Shown: positions 17,286 to 24,776 of the stretch, piece by piece
Numbering within the stretch: position 1 is the stretch's first letter
Layout: every line of letters starts with the position of its first letter
IMG/VR virus record: IMGVR_UViG_3300045929_000088
Coordinates: 1-39,761 of that record
DNA length: 39,761 bases
Reading direction: 5' to 3' (one strand)
Source of the DNA: a virus
Notes under the pieces: model-generated
What the model was told of the DNA's origin: nothing
Database searches by the model: none
The model's input: only the letters and a program-made list of their open reading frames with translations
Translations under genes and position numbers: made by a program

Positions 17286-19082
17286 ATGAGCGACGTCACC
17301 CTCAATCGGTATCTCAGTAGCGGCACCGCCGCCGAACGCCTCGCCTTCACGCCGAATCCGCCGACGCCAGCCTCTGGCCCCGACCCGCTCTACGTGTGGC
17401 AGGAGACGGACACCGGCAACACCTACGTCTGGACGCCTGGGGCGGCGACGTGGACCCCGGTCAACGGCGAACCGGCGCTGCCGCCGGCGGCCGGCTCCAC
17501 CTTCAACACCTACGTGGTCGACGGCGGCCAGGTGACGTGGGAGAGCGGCCTCACGTTCCGCGTGAGTGCCGCGACCTATCGGATCGACGGCGTCGTCTAC
17601 ACCAGCACCGAACAGACGATCACGCTCGACGCCGCCGACGGCACGCACCCGCGGCTCGACGTGATTGCGCTCGACACGGGCGGTGACGTGCAGAAGATCA
17701 CCGGCACCGCCGCGGCCGCCGCGAGCGAGCCGACGACCGACCCGGCCGCCTACGTCAAGCTCGCGCTCGTCTCGGTCCCGGCCGGCGCGACCGAGCCCGA
17801 CGGCGCCACGACGCTGACGCTCTACGCCGAGAACGCCGGCGACCCGACCGAGTGGGTGTGGAGCGCCAGCGGCGGGTCGATCGTCGTGAGCTCGACGACC
17901 AACCCGCACACCGGCGCGACCACGATCGAGGGCACCGCGGTCGTCGCCGGCGTCTACGCGCGCGGCACCAAGGGGTCGGGCGCGATCGACCCGAACGACT
18001 ACGACCATCTCATGTGCTTTCTTCGGAGCAAGGCCGCGTGGACCTCTGGCCGCGGGCTGCTCGTGTCGTTCCGCGCGAGCGGCGTGCTGGTCGGCGCCGG
18101 CGTGCAGATTCGCCGCACGGGCACCTTCGGGTTTGACTCCACGGTGACGGCCGCCTACCAGCAGGTCGCGATCCCGATCAGCGCCTTTGCGATTCCGGCG
18201 GGCACGACCGTCAACCAGGTGCAGTTCGAAGACTTCGGCGGCTCGATCGGGTTCTACCTGGATAACATCTCGCTGCAAACGGGCGCCTCGACGCCGGCGG
18301 CCGTCGGCATCACCGAAGCGCAGGCCGACGCGCGCTACGCGCCGCTCGTCCACGCCACGCGCCACGCGAGCGGCGGCGCCGATGCGCTGAAGCTCGATGA
18401 CCTCGCCGCGCCCGATGACAATACCGACCTGAACGCCTCGACGAGCGCGCACGGGCTGCTCAAAAAGCTGGACAACGACAGCACGCACTTCCTGAACGGG
18501 CAGGGCAACTGGGCGGCGCCGTCGTCCACGCCGAGCGCGCACGCGACCTCGCACCAGAGCGGCGGCGGCGATGCGATCAAGCTCGATGACCTCGCCGCGC
18601 CCGATGACAACACCGACCTGAACGCCTCGACGAGCGCGCACGGCTTGCTGCCGAAGCTCTCCAACGTCGCCACGCAGTACATGAACGGCACGGGCGGGTG
18701 GAGCGTGCCCGCCGGCGCCACGCGCATCGGGTCGGTCGGCATCACGATCGACGGCGGCGGCTCGGCGATCACGACGGGCACCAAGGGCTTTCTCGAGGTG
18801 CCGTTCGCCGGCACGATTACCGCCGTGCGGATGTTCGCCGACCAGAGCGGGTCCGCGGTCGTGGATGTGTGGAAAGACACCTACGCGAACTACCCGCCAA
18901 CGGTGGCCGATACCATCACGGCGAGCGCGAAGCCGACGATTTCAAGTACGGTGAAGAGCCAGGATACGACGCTCACGGGCTGGACAACCGCGGTCAGCGC
19001 AGGCGATATTCTCGGCTTCAACGTCGACAGCGCGTCCACGATCACGCGCCTGACAGTGCAGTTGACCATTCAGGCAACCTAG
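17286..19082 (+). CDS. Tail fibre/appendage protein with tandem repeats
   Basis: 598 residues. The N-terminal ~75 residues (LYVWQETDTGNTYVWTPG) look like a short virion-anchoring domain. Residues ~80-180 hold a beta region (FRVSAATYRIDG...DGTHPRLDVIALD) widespread in phage fibres. Residues ~220-350 resemble a carbohydrate-binding jelly roll ('LMCFLRSKAAWTSGRGLLVSF'...'FYLDNISLQ'). Residues 356-480 contain two copies of a 63-residue fibre repeat (HA..H.SGG.DA.KLDDLAAPDDNTDLNASTSAHGLL.KL), and the C-terminal ~115 residues form a beta tip domain. It is likely a trimeric adhesin that recognises the host surface. No reverse transcriptase or template repeat is seen, so there is no sign of diversity generation as in BPP-1. 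Confidence 0.8.
   Translation: MSDVTLNRYLSSGTAAERLAFTPNPPTPASGPDPLYVWQETDTGNTYVWTPGAATWTPVNGEPALPPAAGSTFNTYVVDGGQVTWESGLTFRVSAATYRIDGVVYTSTEQTITLDAADGTHPRLDVIALDTGGDVQKITGTAAAAASEPTTDPAAYVKLALVSVPAGATEPDGATTLTLYAENAGDPTEWVWSASGGSIVVSSTTNPHTGATTIEGTAVVAGVYARGTKGSGAIDPNDYDHLMCFLRSKAAWTSGRGLLVSFRASGVLVGAGVQIRRTGTFGFDSTVTAAYQQVAIPISAFAIPAGTTVNQVQFEDFGGSIGFYLDNISLQTGASTPAAVGITEAQADARYAPLVHATRHASGGADALKLDDLAAPDDNTDLNASTSAHGLLKKLDNDSTHFLNGQGNWAAPSSTPSAHATSHQSGGGDAIKLDDLAAPDDNTDLNASTSAHGLLPKLSNVATQYMNGTGGWSVPAGATRIGSVGITIDGGGSAITTGTKGFLEVPFAGTITAVRMFADQSGSAVVDVWKDTYANYPPTVADTITASAKPTISSTVKSQDTTLTGWTTAVSAGDILGFNVDSASTITRLTVQLTIQAT
18351..18722 (+). repeat. Two-copy fibre repeat (189-bp period)
   Basis: Two in-frame units begin at 18351 and 18540. 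A core of about 80 bases in each is nearly identical, with mostly synonymous differences (aataccg/aacaccg, gggctgct/ggcttgct), while the 3' part has diverged (KKLDNDSTHFLNGQGNW versus PKLSNVATQYMNGTGGW). This looks like tandem duplication of a fibre segment with purifying selection on the core. Confidence 0.9.
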
Positions 19083-19118
19083 CGGCCGGCGCGGTTGCCG
19101 ATGTGGAGGGTTCCGCAG

Positions 19119-19610
19119 ATGGCAACCGTGAAGCTCGCCTACGGGTCGGTCACCACGATGACGGTGACCAACCTGCACAGCCTCGCCTCGAGCGCCACGG
19201 CAGGCTGGCAGAGTGCCGTGGTCGACAATACGAGCGACCTCTACCTCGATGCCGTCGTACAGATCGTGCTCGACTTCGCCAACACCGCGCCGGCGAACAG
19301 CAAGGGCGTCTACGTGTTGGCCTACGGCGGCCTCGAGTCGGGCACCTACAACAACCCGGCGTCCGGCTCCCAGGGGACGATCACCCTGCTCGACGTCACG
19401 ACCACGGCGCAGAACCTCCGGTCGCTCGGCTTCATCCCCTACACCACGCAGGACGAAGTGGCCGAAAGCTCGCCCCTGTCCGTGGCCGCCGCGTTTGGCG
19501 GCGTGCTCCCGCCCTATTGGGGGATCGTGCTGATGAATCACTCCGGGGCGGCGCTCGCGGCGAGCGGCAACACGGTGAAGTGGCGCGGCATCACCAACAC
19601 GGTAGCCTAG
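19119..19610 (+). CDS. Tail appendage protein, beta-rich (hypothetical)
   Basis: 163 residues from ATG 19119, chosen because GGAGGG at 19105-19110 lies eight bases upstream; in-frame TTG 19095 and ATG 19101 are less likely. The protein starts MATVKLAYGS and is beta-rich and Ser/Thr/Gly-rich, with 'YLDAVVQIVLDFANTAPANSKGVYVLAYGG' and 'PPYWGIVLMNHSG', resembling small phage surface or fibre-associated proteins. No enzymatic motif is visible. It lies between the fibre and a LamG-like protein, so it likely forms part of the receptor-binding apparatus (inference). Confidence 0.75.
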   Translation: MATVKLAYGSVTTMTVTNLHSLASSATAGWQSAVVDNTSDLYLDAVVQIVLDFANTAPANSKGVYVLAYGGLESGTYNNPASGSQGTITLLDVTTTAQNLRSLGFIPYTTQDEVAESSPLSVAAAFGGVLPPYWGIVLMNHSGAALAASGNTVKWRGITNTVA

Positions 19611-19614
19611 GCCT

Positions 19615-20430
19615 GTGCAACGGTTCTCGCCCCCCGCCCAGCCGCGCCTCACCACGCGCCATCCGCTCACCGACCGGGTGATCGGGGCGTGGGCGTTCAC
19701 GGCCGCCGCCGGGGCGTCGTCGGGGCTCGCGGCGGTCGATCTGTGGTCCGGCCAGGATCGCTTTCGCACCAATTCGCCGGGGGCCTCGCGCCTCTCGGCG
19801 GCCGGCCCCGGCTGGTACGGCTCGGCCGAGATCCTGAGTTCGGCGCTCTCGCCGCGGTTCTCGCGCAGCGAAAACGTGAGCCTGTTCTGGTACGGGACGG
19901 TCGCCAGTAGCGGCGGCGCCACCAACCCGCCGCTCGTCGCGCATTACCACAACGCCTCGAACAACGCGCCGTACATCAGCTACGGCCTGCACCGCCCCAA
20001 CAGCACCGACCTGTGGGTCGCCTACAACAACGCCGGGACGTTCGGCAACCTCACTGCGAGCAACGCCTTCGTGTCGGCCGATTACGATCGCCCGCTCGCG
20101 TTCGGGGCGACGTTCGGCACCGGGAGCGTGCGCGGCTACAAAAACGGGCGCGAGATTGTCTCCGGGAGCGGCATCAGCGGGATCACCTACGACACGACCC
20201 ACTGCTTGGCGACGTATAACGTGCCGCAAGGGGCGGCCTTTCATGGGCAGCAGACGACGGTGCTGGTCTACATCTTCGGCACCGCGCTCTCGCCGACCGA
20301 CCACGCGCGGCTGGCCGACAATCCGTGGGGGCTGCTCGACACAGGTCCGCAGCAGGCGGCGGGCTTCACGGCCGGCGGCGGCGGCGGCGCGAGCGAACAG
20401 GCGCGCCCCTTCGTGATCCTGCCCGCGTGA
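19615..20430 (+). CDS. LamG/concanavalin A-like tail protein
   Basis: 271 residues from GTG 19615, four bases after the previous stop. The centre shows the jelly-roll pattern of LamG-like domains: SLFWYGTVAS, 'ISYGLHRPNSTDLWVAYNN', 'RPLAFGATFGTGSVRGYKNG', then 'TVLVYIFGTALSP.DHARLADNPWGLL'. The last motif (ALS...A.L..NPW.L) is a recurrent ending of phage LamG proteins. A Gly/Ala tail GFTAGGGGGASEQARPFVILPA follows. Such domains bind glycans, so a role in host attachment is likely. No hydrolase residues are evident. Confidence 0.78.
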   Translation: MQRFSPPAQPRLTTRHPLTDRVIGAWAFTAAAGASSGLAAVDLWSGQDRFRTNSPGASRLSAAGPGWYGSAEILSSALSPRFSRSENVSLFWYGTVASSGGATNPPLVAHYHNASNNAPYISYGLHRPNSTDLWVAYNNAGTFGNLTASNAFVSADYDRPLAFGATFGTGSVRGYKNGREIVSGSGISGITYDTTHCLATYNVPQGAAFHGQQTTVLVYIFGTALSPTDHARLADNPWGLLDTGPQQAAGFTAGGGGGASEQARPFVILPA

Positions 20431-20525
20431 GGCATTAGTAGCCCGGTCGTCACTTCTGCGCGGAGGATTTCGGCGAGGGGCATCCTTGCGCTGGGGCGAT
20501 CGCCGCGACGGCCGACGATGAGATC

Positions 20526-20861
20526 ATGGCCGAGCAGCCCGCCCCAGCCTCGTCGTGGGGTCCGTCGTCTCCTTCGGACCCGCGGGTCGCGGCGCTGCTC
20601 GGCCTCATCTGGCGTCACGGGCTCTTCCCCACGATTGTCGCCGGGGCGTTTCTCTTCCTGCTCTGGTCCCTCGCCGGCAACTTCACCCGGTCGCTCGAGG
20701 CGCTCGAGCGCAAGGTCGACGTCCACCAGGCGGCGATGGAAGCGGCCGACGCGGCGACCGCGGCGGCGATCGCGCGGCAGGGGCAGCGGCTCAAAGGCAT
20801 CTGCTACGGCGTGACCGAGGAAGGCTCGCGCGCCCGCGCCTTCTGCGACGAGGCCGAGTGA
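20526..20861 (+). CDS. One-TM coiled-coil membrane protein (holin/spanin-like candidate)
   Basis: 111 residues with a Pro/Ser-rich N-terminus, one clear membrane segment at residues ~31-51 (HGLFPTIVAGAFLFLLWSLAG), then an amphipathic Ala/Glu-rich helix (~54-90) likely to form a coiled coil, and a short Cys-containing tail. Its stop overlaps the GTG of the endolysin gene (GTGA, 20858-20861), as expected for a lysis cassette. The topology would fit a small holin or an inner-membrane spanin. The sequence alone does not decide between them, and no outer-membrane spanin with a lipobox is visible nearby. Confidence 0.68.
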   Translation: MAEQPAPASSWGPSSPSDPRVAALLGLIWRHGLFPTIVAGAFLFLLWSLAGNFTRSLEALERKVDVHQAAMEAADAATAAAIARQGQRLKGICYGVTEEGSRARAFCDEAE

Positions 20862-21337
20862 GCGCCGGCGTCGAGTACCACGCCCGCTATACCCTGCCGG
20901 CCGCCTGCTCGCTGCTGGCGCCCGACACCGACAGTGACGCCGCGCGTGCGCTGGTCCTGGCGATCGGGCTGCAAGAGTCCGACTTCCTGGCGCGGCGCCA
21001 GCACGGCGACGGGCCGGCGCGCGGCTACTGGCAGTTCGAGCTCGTCGCGATCACCGACCTGCTCCAGCGGCCGACGACCGGGCCGGCGCTCAGGCGCGTC
21101 GTCCAGGCGCTGCACTATCCCGAGCTCGACGCCCGCGGCATCCACGCGCTGCTCGAGCACCACGACGTGCTGGCCGCCGCGTGTGCGCGCCTGAAGCTCT
21201 GGACGCTCCCCTTCCCGCTCCCGCCGCGCAACGATGCCGACCTGGGCTGGCAGCAGTACGAGGCCGCGTGGAAACCCGGCCGCCCGCGGCGCGCGAAGTG
21301 GGCGAGCTCCTATGCGACCGCCTGGTCCCGCTACTAG
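20858..21337 (+). CDS. Lysozyme-like endolysin / transglycosylase-like protein
   Basis: 159 residues from GTG 20858, overlapping the upstream stop; an upstream extension of this frame would only shadow the membrane-protein gene. The motif LAIGLQES (E40), followed by 'DFLARRQHGDGPARGYWQFE', resembles the catalytic-Glu helix and following beta turn of lysozyme-superfamily and lytic transglycosylase proteins. No signal peptide is present, so release would depend on a holin, consistent with the coupled upstream membrane protein. The C-terminus ends WASSYATAWSRY. The catalytic assignment is by motif and context. It is divergent from the common phage lysozymes I know. Confidence 0.72.
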   Translation: MSAGVEYHARYTLPAACSLLAPDTDSDAARALVLAIGLQESDFLARRQHGDGPARGYWQFELVAITDLLQRPTTGPALRRVVQALHYPELDARGIHALLEHHDVLAAACARLKLWTLPFPLPPRNDADLGWQQYEAAWKPGRPRRAKWASSYATAWSRY

Positions 21338-21357
21338 CGTCTGAGACGTCTCAGACG
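21338..21357. repeat. Perfect 20-bp palindrome just after the endolysin stop
   Basis: CGTCTGAGACGTCTCAGACG reads the same on both strands and begins one base after the endolysin TAG. There is no loop or T-tract, so it is a better candidate for a dimeric protein binding site than for an intrinsic terminator. The sub-motif GTCTCAGACGTCT recurs at 26360-26372 within the early operon. Confidence 0.9.
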
Positions 21358-21504
21358 TCTGCGACACCCCCATGCTGGACGACCTCGAGAACGCCGAGCC
21401 GGCGAGTTACTCCGATCACCTGGACCCCTTGCCTGACCGGGCCGCCTTGCGCTGGGCTACGATGCCGAGGCCGTGTCGCTTGTCAGGGGGGAACGGCCTA
21501 CCAT

Positions 21505-21561
21505 CCGGCCGGCGGGCACGCGGCCAAGCGTGGCACCACCGTGTCGCGCCCCGCCGGCCGG
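21505..21561. repeat. 12-bp inverted repeat, 33-base loop
   Basis: CCGGCCGGCGGG at 21505-21516 pairs perfectly with CCCGCCGGCCGG at 21550-21561. No U-tract follows. It lies in the ~260-base gap between the endolysin and the next gene. It could be a transcription-attenuating hairpin or a late-operon end. The short frame at 21372-21575 in this gap is not convincing as a gene. Confidence 0.8.
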
Positions 21562-21600
21562 CCTCCTCGTCGTAAGATGCCCGGTTGGGAGGGAAGCCTT

Positions 21601-21978
21601 ATGCCCGACACCAACTGGTACCTGAACATGCACGTCGACGCCGACACGATGACCGACTCACGGGTCCGCAGCGGGCTCGAGCAGGTCGGCAGCTTTCTGC
21701 GCGGCGAGGACGCGACCGAGTGGAACCGCCTGCTTACCAACTACAAAGGCACCGGGCCGCTCGCGCTGCGGCTGCCGGCGCGCGTGTTGAGTGAGAACAC
21801 CCAAGTGATTACGGCGCTCCAGACTATCGGCACGACCCTCCGGGGGGACGCGCAGAAGCGGTGGATCAACGAGATCGGCGAGCAGTTGTCGAGCCACGGC
21901 ATGAGCGCCATGTTGAACCAGGGCGCGCACCAGTCGGGCGGCGCGCGCAGCACGCCGGGGGAAACGACCACGCGCTAG
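21601..21978 (+). CDS. Hypothetical protein in accessory zone
   Basis: 125 residues from ATG 21601, with GGGAGGG about seven bases upstream; the longer in-frame extension lacks this signal. The sequence starts MPDTNWYLNMHVDADTM and has two helical stretches ('VRSGLEQVGSFLRGEDATEWNRLL' style) and a Ser/Gly/Thr-rich tail. No membrane segment, Cys cluster or enzymatic motif is visible, and I do not recognise a family. It follows a palindrome and hairpin that may end the late operon, so it may be expressed separately, for example from the prophage. Confidence 0.65.
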   Translation: MPDTNWYLNMHVDADTMTDSRVRSGLEQVGSFLRGEDATEWNRLLTNYKGTGPLALRLPARVLSENTQVITALQTIGTTLRGDAQKRWINEIGEQLSSHGMSAMLNQGAHQSGGARSTPGETTTR

Positions 21979-21984
21979 AGCGTC

Positions 21985-22014
21985 TTGTACGCGTTGCAGC
22001 GCCCTTGCTAGAAT
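21985..22014 (+). promoter_or_regulatory. Weak promoter candidate reading right into a gene-free zone
   Basis: TTGTAC at 21985-21990 and TAGAAT at 22009-22014 are separated by 18 bases. No sense-strand gene follows, because the next gene (22228-22719) is on the minus strand. If active it would make a short non-coding or antisense transcript containing the hairpin at 22106-22151. Confidence 0.35.
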
Positions 22015-22105
22015 GGTCGCGGAGGGGGGCGTCCACGGTCGGGTGCTCTTCGTGAGTCGGTACGCCGATCCGTTCGCGACATTGGGACCAGCTGATCCGG
22101 CTTAC

Positions 22106-22151
22106 GGCGCGTTCCCGGTTGCAGCCGTTGGCGTTCGACAAGGAACGCGCC
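22106..22151. repeat. 10-bp inverted repeat in gene-free gap 21979-22227
   Basis: GGCGCGTTCC (22106-22115) pairs with GGAACGCGCC (22142-22151) across 26 bases. Overlapping the stem end and loop is CCGGTTGCAGCCG (22115-22127), which resembles the core of the palindrome found in the ParA gene. The rest of the 249-base gap shows no further recognisable feature apart from the weak promoter candidate. Confidence 0.75.
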
Positions 22152-22227
22152 CTGTCGGTGCGGCGTGATGCTCCGCTCCGTTCGGGTCGCGCGTTCCTGC
22201 CTCCAAACTTCTCCCGGCGCTCCGGCC

Positions 22228-22719
22228 TCAGTGCGAGAGATTGAGCTCGAACATCGAGAGTACGCGCGGGCCGATCGCCGGCGTCACCCACACCCCGACG
22301 TAGAAGACCGCAAAGCAGGCCAAGCCTACGACCAACGTCGTGGCGACGCCAAGCACCATGGCGACTCGCCGTTCCCAGCACTGGGAGGGCGCACGTTCGA
22401 TCCGCCACACGCGGTTGTACAGGCGGTCGAGCACGAACTTGAAGATCGCCTCTCCGGTCGTCACCGAGAGGGCACCAAAGAACATCGCCGCCATGATCTG
22501 AGACAACCAAATCGAGGCGGCCAGAACGGTCCAGGGCCATTCGTGCAGGGGATCGTCTCGTCGGTACGCAACAAACAACCCGAAGGCACTTGCGCACGCC
22601 GGCCAGACGCAGCGCGCAGCGAACTGTGTCGTGTCACTCTTTAGGAAATGGATCAGGTCCTTGAACAGCTCGATCCACATCGCCTCCCGCAGCGAGGCGT
22701 ATTTGTAGCGGGGGCCCAT
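22228..22719 (-). CDS. Multi-pass membrane protein, probable moron
   Basis: 163 residues on the minus strand with three hydrophobic segments at about residues 33-52, 63-87 and 118-148 (the last long enough for a hairpin), separated by charged loops (YRRDDPLHEWPW; LDRLYNRVWRIERAPS). An alternative start at Met14 (22680) has a GGAGG only two bases upstream, so the start is uncertain. The gene is isolated, opposite to the late operon, next to the integrase, and visibly less GC-rich than its surroundings, the usual profile of a lysogenic-conversion gene. A superinfection-exclusion role is possible but only inferred. Confidence 0.62.
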   Translation of the reverse strand: MGPRYKYASLREAMWIELFKDLIHFLKSDTTQFAARCVWPACASAFGLFVAYRRDDPLHEWPWTVLAASIWLSQIMAAMFFGALSVTTGEAIFKFVLDRLYNRVWRIERAPSQCWERRVAMVLGVATTLVVGLACFAVFYVGVWVTPAIGPRVLSMFELNLSH

Positions 22720-22930
22720 GCGTGTGACGCAGTTGCAATTGGGGTGACACGGCAGCGGCGCGCAGGCCTGCGCACCTTTGGCGGGAAGTTCGAAGCGACG
22801 CGGATTCTAGTCTGGCCGCGGGCTCTTCTGTTCAGACCTCAGCGGCGCACACCCGCCGCGTCGATCCCAGGGGCGAAAGTGAGGGTTCAGCGGTAACCGG
22901 TACCCTTTTCATGCGCTGGTACCCCTTCCG
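22720..22930. other. Gap downstream of integrase; attP candidate region
   Basis: No gene is seen. The part next to the integrase 3' end contains a direct repeat GGTACCCYTT (22899-22908 and 22918-22927) and the partly palindromic GGTAACCGGTACC (22893-22905). Short repeats beside a tyrosine integrase often belong to attP, but no tRNA-like end sequence is recognised here, so the assignment is tentative. Confidence 0.35.
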
Positions 22931-24163
22931 TCAGCCACGCGTGCCTGTGGATCGGTCGCGCGCCTTCCCGCGACGGCGCGGCGCTTTCTTCTTCGTCGAC
23001 ACCTCGAACTTCGCCATCGCTTCCGCGAGCACGACCGGCACGGCGCCGATCTGATAGCGGCGCGTGGTGCGCTTGTCCCGGTGCCCGAGCATCTCGCCGA
23101 CCAGGCCCAGGTTCCCCGCCGTCTGAATCGACAACTCGGTGCCGAACGAATGCCGGATGTCCTTCAGCCGTCGAATGCGTGACAACGAGAGGCTCTTGTC
23201 GCGGCGCGTCTTGCGCAACTGGCGCTCGACCTTCGTGACCGCGCGCTGCCAGGTGTGTCGGAGGGCGTCGGTGCTGAAGGGCGTGCCCCACTCCTTGAAC
23301 GCGATCCACCGTTCGAACGCGGCCATCGCCTCGTCAGTCATCGGCTTGCGCACAAGTGGTTCAGGGAAGCGCGGCGGCGTGCCCTTCCGACGGTGCGGGA
23401 CCGTGTACCAACGTTCGACGACACTCACATTCTCCGGACCCAGGCGGCGCAGCTCCGCGGGGTCCATCCCCGTCCACACCAGGACCTCGAGCCGCGCCTT
23501 CGACACCGAGCCGCGGTCGCGCGAGCCTGTGACGCCTGCGATCGGGCGGCTGCGATCGGAGACGGCCGCGAGAATTTTGCGCAAGATGTCGTACGACGCC
23601 CCGCGCGCTTCGATCGGCGCTTCGGGATAGAGCTTGGTGTCCTTCACCGGGTTCGGGGCGCTGCGCCCGTCGAGCCGCGTCCAGAGGGACATGAGCGCGT
23701 TGCGGATCTTGTTGACGTAGGACCCGGAGTAGCCACGGTTGATGAAGCCCTGGAGCAGCTCGTTGAGATCACGGGTCGTGATGTCCGCGCGGCCGCGGCG
23801 ACGAAGCAGCGTGGCGCATTTGGTCAACTGAATCTCGCGCGAGCGAAAACTTGGCATCGCCTTGACCTGCTTCAGGGCAAGGTAGGTGTCGACGTCGGCG
23901 GGAAACGTGCGCGCGTACTCGGCGTCGGTGAGGCCGCGCGCGGTGCGCAACTTCTGCGTCTCCTCGTGGTAGCTGGTGATCCAGGTCTGCACGTGCTCGA
24001 GCGTGTAGGTCTGCCGGAAGCGCTTCGTCCGCTTCCGGCCATCGCGCCGCACGTAGACCCGCCAGCGGCCGAGCGGGTGTTCCGCACTCCCCTGGCCGAC
24101 GGCCCGATAGATGTTGGGGGCAACCAGGACCTCGCGATCGGGGCCAGTGGTCATCGGTGTCAC
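22931..24163 (-). CDS. int: Tyrosine recombinase / phage integrase
   Basis: 410 residues from GTG 24163 (or ATG 24154; neither has a clear Shine-Dalgarno). The N-terminal ~75 residues contain an arm-binding-like region (WRVYVRRDGRKRTKRFRQTYTLE), then a core-binding SAM-like domain (~85-180: 'ITTRDLNELLQGFINRGYSGSYVNKIRNALMSLW'), then the catalytic domain. Visible catalytic elements are the beta2-3 HRRKG lysine, K-D-I-R337-H-S-F, L-G-H361 and the nucleophile Y370 in RRYQ. At the usual first catalytic Arg (TG-x-R) the sequence reads TGMD (D234), so Arg I appears absent or displaced. The basic C-terminus ends GTRG. It should integrate and excise the phage DNA, with attP probably in the adjacent gap. 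Confidence 0.88.
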   Translation of the reverse strand: MTPMTTGPDREVLVAPNIYRAVGQGSAEHPLGRWRVYVRRDGRKRTKRFRQTYTLEHVQTWITSYHEETQKLRTARGLTDAEYARTFPADVDTYLALKQVKAMPSFRSREIQLTKCATLLRRRGRADITTRDLNELLQGFINRGYSGSYVNKIRNALMSLWTRLDGRSAPNPVKDTKLYPEAPIEARGASYDILRKILAAVSDRSRPIAGVTGSRDRGSVSKARLEVLVWTGMDPAELRRLGPENVSVVERWYTVPHRRKGTPPRFPEPLVRKPMTDEAMAAFERWIAFKEWGTPFSTDALRHTWQRAVTKVERQLRKTRRDKSLSLSRIRRLKDIRHSFGTELSIQTAGNLGLVGEMLGHRDKRTTRRYQIGAVPVVLAEAMAKFEVSTKKKAPRRRGKARDRSTGTRG

Positions 24164-24302
24164 GACTCGCTCGGCGGCCGCCCAAGGCAGTCGCGCGGGT
24201 CACACCGGAGGCGCGCCAACGCACACGTACACCGTGCCCAGAACGGAACGTACTCACTGAGTCGCACGACGCGTCCGCCCATCGATCGTTTGGTGGTGGA
24301 CG
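24164..24302. other. Short gap between repressor and integrase
   Basis: 139 bases with no gene, hairpin or clear promoter that I can see. Integrase is probably transcribed with the repressor from the right, but this is not shown directly. Confidence 0.5.
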
Positions 24303-24722
24303 CTACCGAGGGGGAGACGCACGTCGTGGCGGTCGTGCCTCTGGCACATTCAGTGTGGAGAAAATAGCGCGCCGCCGATCCTCCGCTTGGTCGTCGAACC
24401 AGCGCGCGAGGTGCAGCGCCTCATCGCTCGGGGGCGGTTGTTCGGGCAATCGCGGGTTCTGCGCAGTCAGTCCCAACTCGTTCGCGATGCGATCGATCAC
24501 GTCGCCGGCGCTGACGCCGTGCGCGCGCGCAAGTTCGTAGAGGACGACGGCATGCGGGACCAACCCCTGCTCCTCGATTTTCAACAACTGTGATCGGTTG
24601 AACTTGACGCCGAGACGGGCAAGCCGTGTACGGACGCGACTCGCCACCGCTTCAAGGCTCTTCTTCCCACGTCGCGCTTTCAGCCATCGGCCGAATCCTG
24701 GGGCGCGAAGTGTTGGCTTCAC
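24303..24722 (-). CDS. HTH (XRE-family) transcriptional repressor, CI-like
   Basis: 139 residues from GTG 24722 on the minus strand. Residues ~20-80 form an XRE-type helix-turn-helix region (SLEAVASRVRTRL...FNRSQLLKIEEQG), then 'VVLYELARAHGVSAGDVIDRIA'. The Pro-rich linker (LPEQPPPSDEAL) leads to a short helical C-terminus, with no LexA/CI-type autoprotease Ser/Lys. It is divergent from the Cro-like gene at 24818 across an AT-rich 95-base switch region, the classic immunity arrangement. It is therefore the likely lysogeny repressor, though not inducible by RecA-stimulated self-cleavage if the protease is truly missing. Confidence 0.8.
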   Translation of the reverse strand: MKPTLRAPGFGRWLKARRGKKSLEAVASRVRTRLARLGVKFNRSQLLKIEEQGLVPHAVVLYELARAHGVSAGDVIDRIANELGLTAQNPRLPEQPPPSDEALHLARWFDDQAEDRRRAIFSTLNVPEARPPRRASPPR

Positions 24723-24776
24723 TGCATCACCAGCGTAACCGCGTGTCGTTGCTTTTGATAAACATGGTTAAAAAAT

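Noticed and set aside
17286-20430. Diversity-generating retroelement, as in the related phage BPP-1
   Set aside because: No reverse transcriptase, Avd-like gene or adenine-rich template/variable repeat pair was found; fibre repeats differ mostly synonymously or over whole segments.
21372-21575. Short plus-strand frame after the endolysin
   Set aside because: No Shine-Dalgarno, no recognisable pattern, and the region is occupied by a palindrome and an inverted repeat.
21979-22227. tRNA gene in the accessory gap
   Set aside because: No cloverleaf or T-arm consensus could be built; only a simple 10-bp stem is present.
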